Below, in pieces: positions 62,558 through 64,000 of a DNA stretch of 64,000 nt. The translations under genes were made by a program, and so were the position numbers. The notes under the pieces were generated by a model. That model saw only the letters and a program-made list of their open reading frames with translations, had not been told where the DNA came from and ran no database searches. Each line of letters begins with the position of its first letter. Positions within the stretch are counted from its first letter, which is position 1. Source of the DNA: a virus. Location of the stretch: the IMG/VR virus record IMGVR_UViG_3300036831_000067, positions 1 to 64,000 of that record; one strand, written 5' to 3'.

Positions 62558-64000
62558 GACTCCCGATCAGATCGCCGCTCAGATAATGGCTTCGCTGGCC
62601 GTTACGTTGCCCACCCTGTCCTGTGGGATCGGTACCCCGGAGCGCAAGATCATCGACGCCTGTGCCGAGGCGATCAGCGCGGCCTACATCGACCAGTACC
62701 TGGTCGGTTCGTTGCTGGACATCGACACCAAGGCCGGGATCGAGCTGGAACAGTTCGTCGGGATCTTCGGTTACGGCCGCCTGCAGGGCACTTCTTCCAC
62801 CGGCACGGTCGTGGTGACCCTGACCGTGGCGTCCAACATCGACTTCACGATTCAGCAGGGCGCCCAGTTCTACACCCCGACCGGGATTTCCGGGACGACC
62901 ACCCAGTTGTACTTCTCCTCCACCTCGACGGTGGTGCTGCCCGCCGGGGACATGACGGTGAGTGTGCCGGTGCAGTGCACCACGGTGGGGTCGGTGGGCA
63001 ACCTACCCCCGGGCTCGATCACCAGCATGGCGGCCACGATCGGATCGGCGAGCGTGACCAACCTGCAGGCCCTAATCGGGGGCACCGATGTCGAGACCGA
63101 TGCGGAGTTGAGGCAAAGGTTTAAGGACACCTTCTTGCGCAACGTGGCGGGGACCGCCGACTACTACATCGCGCTGTGCCAGCAGAACAACAACGTCACC
63201 AGATGCGTGGCCTACGGCCCGATCGCGCTCTACACCACGCAGATCGCCGCGCCCGCCACCACCCTGACGCTGCCGGTCACTCAGGATGTCAAGTACGTAT
63301 GGCCCGGTGAGTCGAGTTGCTTCTTCGACCTGGGCCAGGCCGACGAGGTGTTCTACTCCGACGTCGACGACTACACCCTGTCCTCGGGGGCCAGCCCGGT
63401 GTTCACCCGGATCTCCACTGGCGCGATCGTTGCGGGCACCATCTTGGATCTGGAGTTCCAGTACACCACCGCCTCCTCGCGCAACAATCCGTCAGCCGGG
63501 ATCACCAACAAGGTCGACATCTTCTGCGACGGTGTGGCGCCCTATGCGGTGGCCGAGACCACCGTGCTCACCGCGACGGCGCTGTCGTCCAGCTCGGCCG
63601 ACCCCCTCTACACCGGGAACTTCGTGCGGGTGGGTTCTGCGGGCAGCCCGACGGCGGGCAACCGGTTCACCCGGCTGGGCAACGTGCCGATAGTGAACTT
63701 CCCGACCACCGTCACCGTGGGCTCCACCGTTTATGTAATGGGGACGCACTACTTCCAGCTGCAGGACGTCACTCTGCTGCAGGGCAGCCGGTTGGAGTCC
63801 TCGGGTATCGAGTGGGCCGCTGCAGGACCGGCGAACGGGACCCAGTTGGTGTTGCACTACGTCTACAACCAGGTCCCCGAGGTGCTCGACGCGGTGATGG
63901 GCACCAGCAAGCAGCTGACGACCGACGTGCTGGTGCACCAGGCCGAGTACACCTACCTGCAGCCCTGCCTGAACATCGAGTACGACCGTTCCTACTCGGT
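62541..64000 (+). CDS. Baseplate J-like protein (3'-truncated by window)
   Basis: GTG 62541 lies in the end of the endonuclease gene. At least 486 residues are present with no stop before the window edge. The J family signature is clear: GTPERKIIDACAEAISAAYI (start), LQGTSSTGTVVVTLTV, IDFTIQQGAQFYTPTGI, VGSVGNLPPGSITSM, and GGTDVETDAELRQRFKDTFL, the conserved D-E-L-R-x-R-F segment. J links wedge and sheath in P2-like and other contractile baseplates. Downstream baseplate and fibre genes lie beyond the window. Confidence 0.88.
   Translation, partial: MIKISRTPDQIAAQIMASLAVTLPTLSCGIGTPERKIIDACAEAISAAYIDQYLVGSLLDIDTKAGIELEQFVGIFGYGRLQGTSSTGTVVVTLTVASNIDFTIQQGAQFYTPTGISGTTTQLYFSSTSTVVLPAGDMTVSVPVQCTTVGSVGNLPPGSITSMAATIGSASVTNLQALIGGTDVETDAELRQRFKDTFLRNVAGTADYYIALCQQNNNVTRCVAYGPIALYTTQIAAPATTLTLPVTQDVKYVWPGESSCFFDLGQADEVFYSDVDDYTLSSGASPVFTRISTGAIVAGTILDLEFQYTTASSRNNPSAGITNKVDIFCDGVAPYAVAETTVLTATALSSSSADPLYTGNFVRVGSAGSPTAGNRFTRLGNVPIVNFPTTVTVGSTVYVMGTHYFQLQDVTLLQGSRLESSGIEWAAAGPANGTQLVLHYVYNQVPEVLDAVMGTSKQLTTDVLVHQAEYTYLQPCLNIEYDRSYS

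Overview
The window is a piece of a large double-stranded DNA phage with a contractile tail (myovirus). All recognised genes lie on the + strand. They are packed with ATGA, GTGA or TGATG stop/start overlaps, and no gap without a gene exceeds about 180 bases. A cutinase-like lysin B (15638-16501) and a WhiB-like protein (1061-1348) point to a mycolic-acid actinobacterial host such as Mycobacterium, Gordonia or Rhodococcus. The order terminase, portal, capsid protease, major capsid, sheath, tube, frameshifted chaperones, tape measure, baseplate resembles the large contractile-tailed mycobacteriophages (cluster C type). That comparison is from general knowledge; exact host and cluster cannot be fixed without a search. 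No tRNA, CRISPR array, integrase, IS element or att site was recognised.

Region 1 (1-815) is the C-terminal end of the large terminase, cut by the window edge. Region 2 (about 867-13527) is a run of some 28 small, mostly uncharacterised genes: a WhiB-like regulator, a TGT/DpdA-like enzyme, an LPD29-like protein, a DUF932-like protein, several zinc-ribbon proteins and a family of short GW-motif paralogues. It carries its own regulatory repeat, GAATAM-N13-AATGTTC followed by an ATAAT box and GGAAGG, at about five sites, and it ends at a strong intrinsic terminator (13550-13602). One gene there (10120-10345) is split by a frameshift.

Region 3 (13675-16938) looks like a lysis module: small membrane proteins, lysin B and a DUF1003-type membrane protein. 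Lysin A is not in the window. Region 4 (17002-35507) is the head module: a 1286-residue head-associated protein, an HNH endonuclease, portal, a 2H phosphoesterase, a large SWIM zinc-finger protein, a capsid protease fused to an extremely acidic scaffold-like region, a decoration candidate, the major capsid protein and a TIG-domain fibre.

Region 5 (35520-44789) holds accessory virion and modification genes: a SAM methyltransferase, a glycosyltransferase-like protein, a GNAT acetyltransferase and a 1450-residue protein built from exact 20-residue repeats. Region 6 (44829-64000) is connector, tail and baseplate: terminator candidate, sheath, tube, holin-like protein, tail assembly chaperones with a GGGAAAA -1 slippery site, tape measure, a hub with two cell-wall hydrolase domains, a spike-like OB protein, a gp25-like wedge protein, a PD-(D/E)XK homing endonuclease and the start of a baseplate J protein.

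From 13.6 kb on, transcription units are preceded by a second shared motif, CTGTRN-N19/21-TAAAGG, which I read as the phage's late promoter. It occurs about nine times, usually overlapping the stop codon of the gene upstream. The two non-overlapping motif families divide the window into two regulatory blocks.
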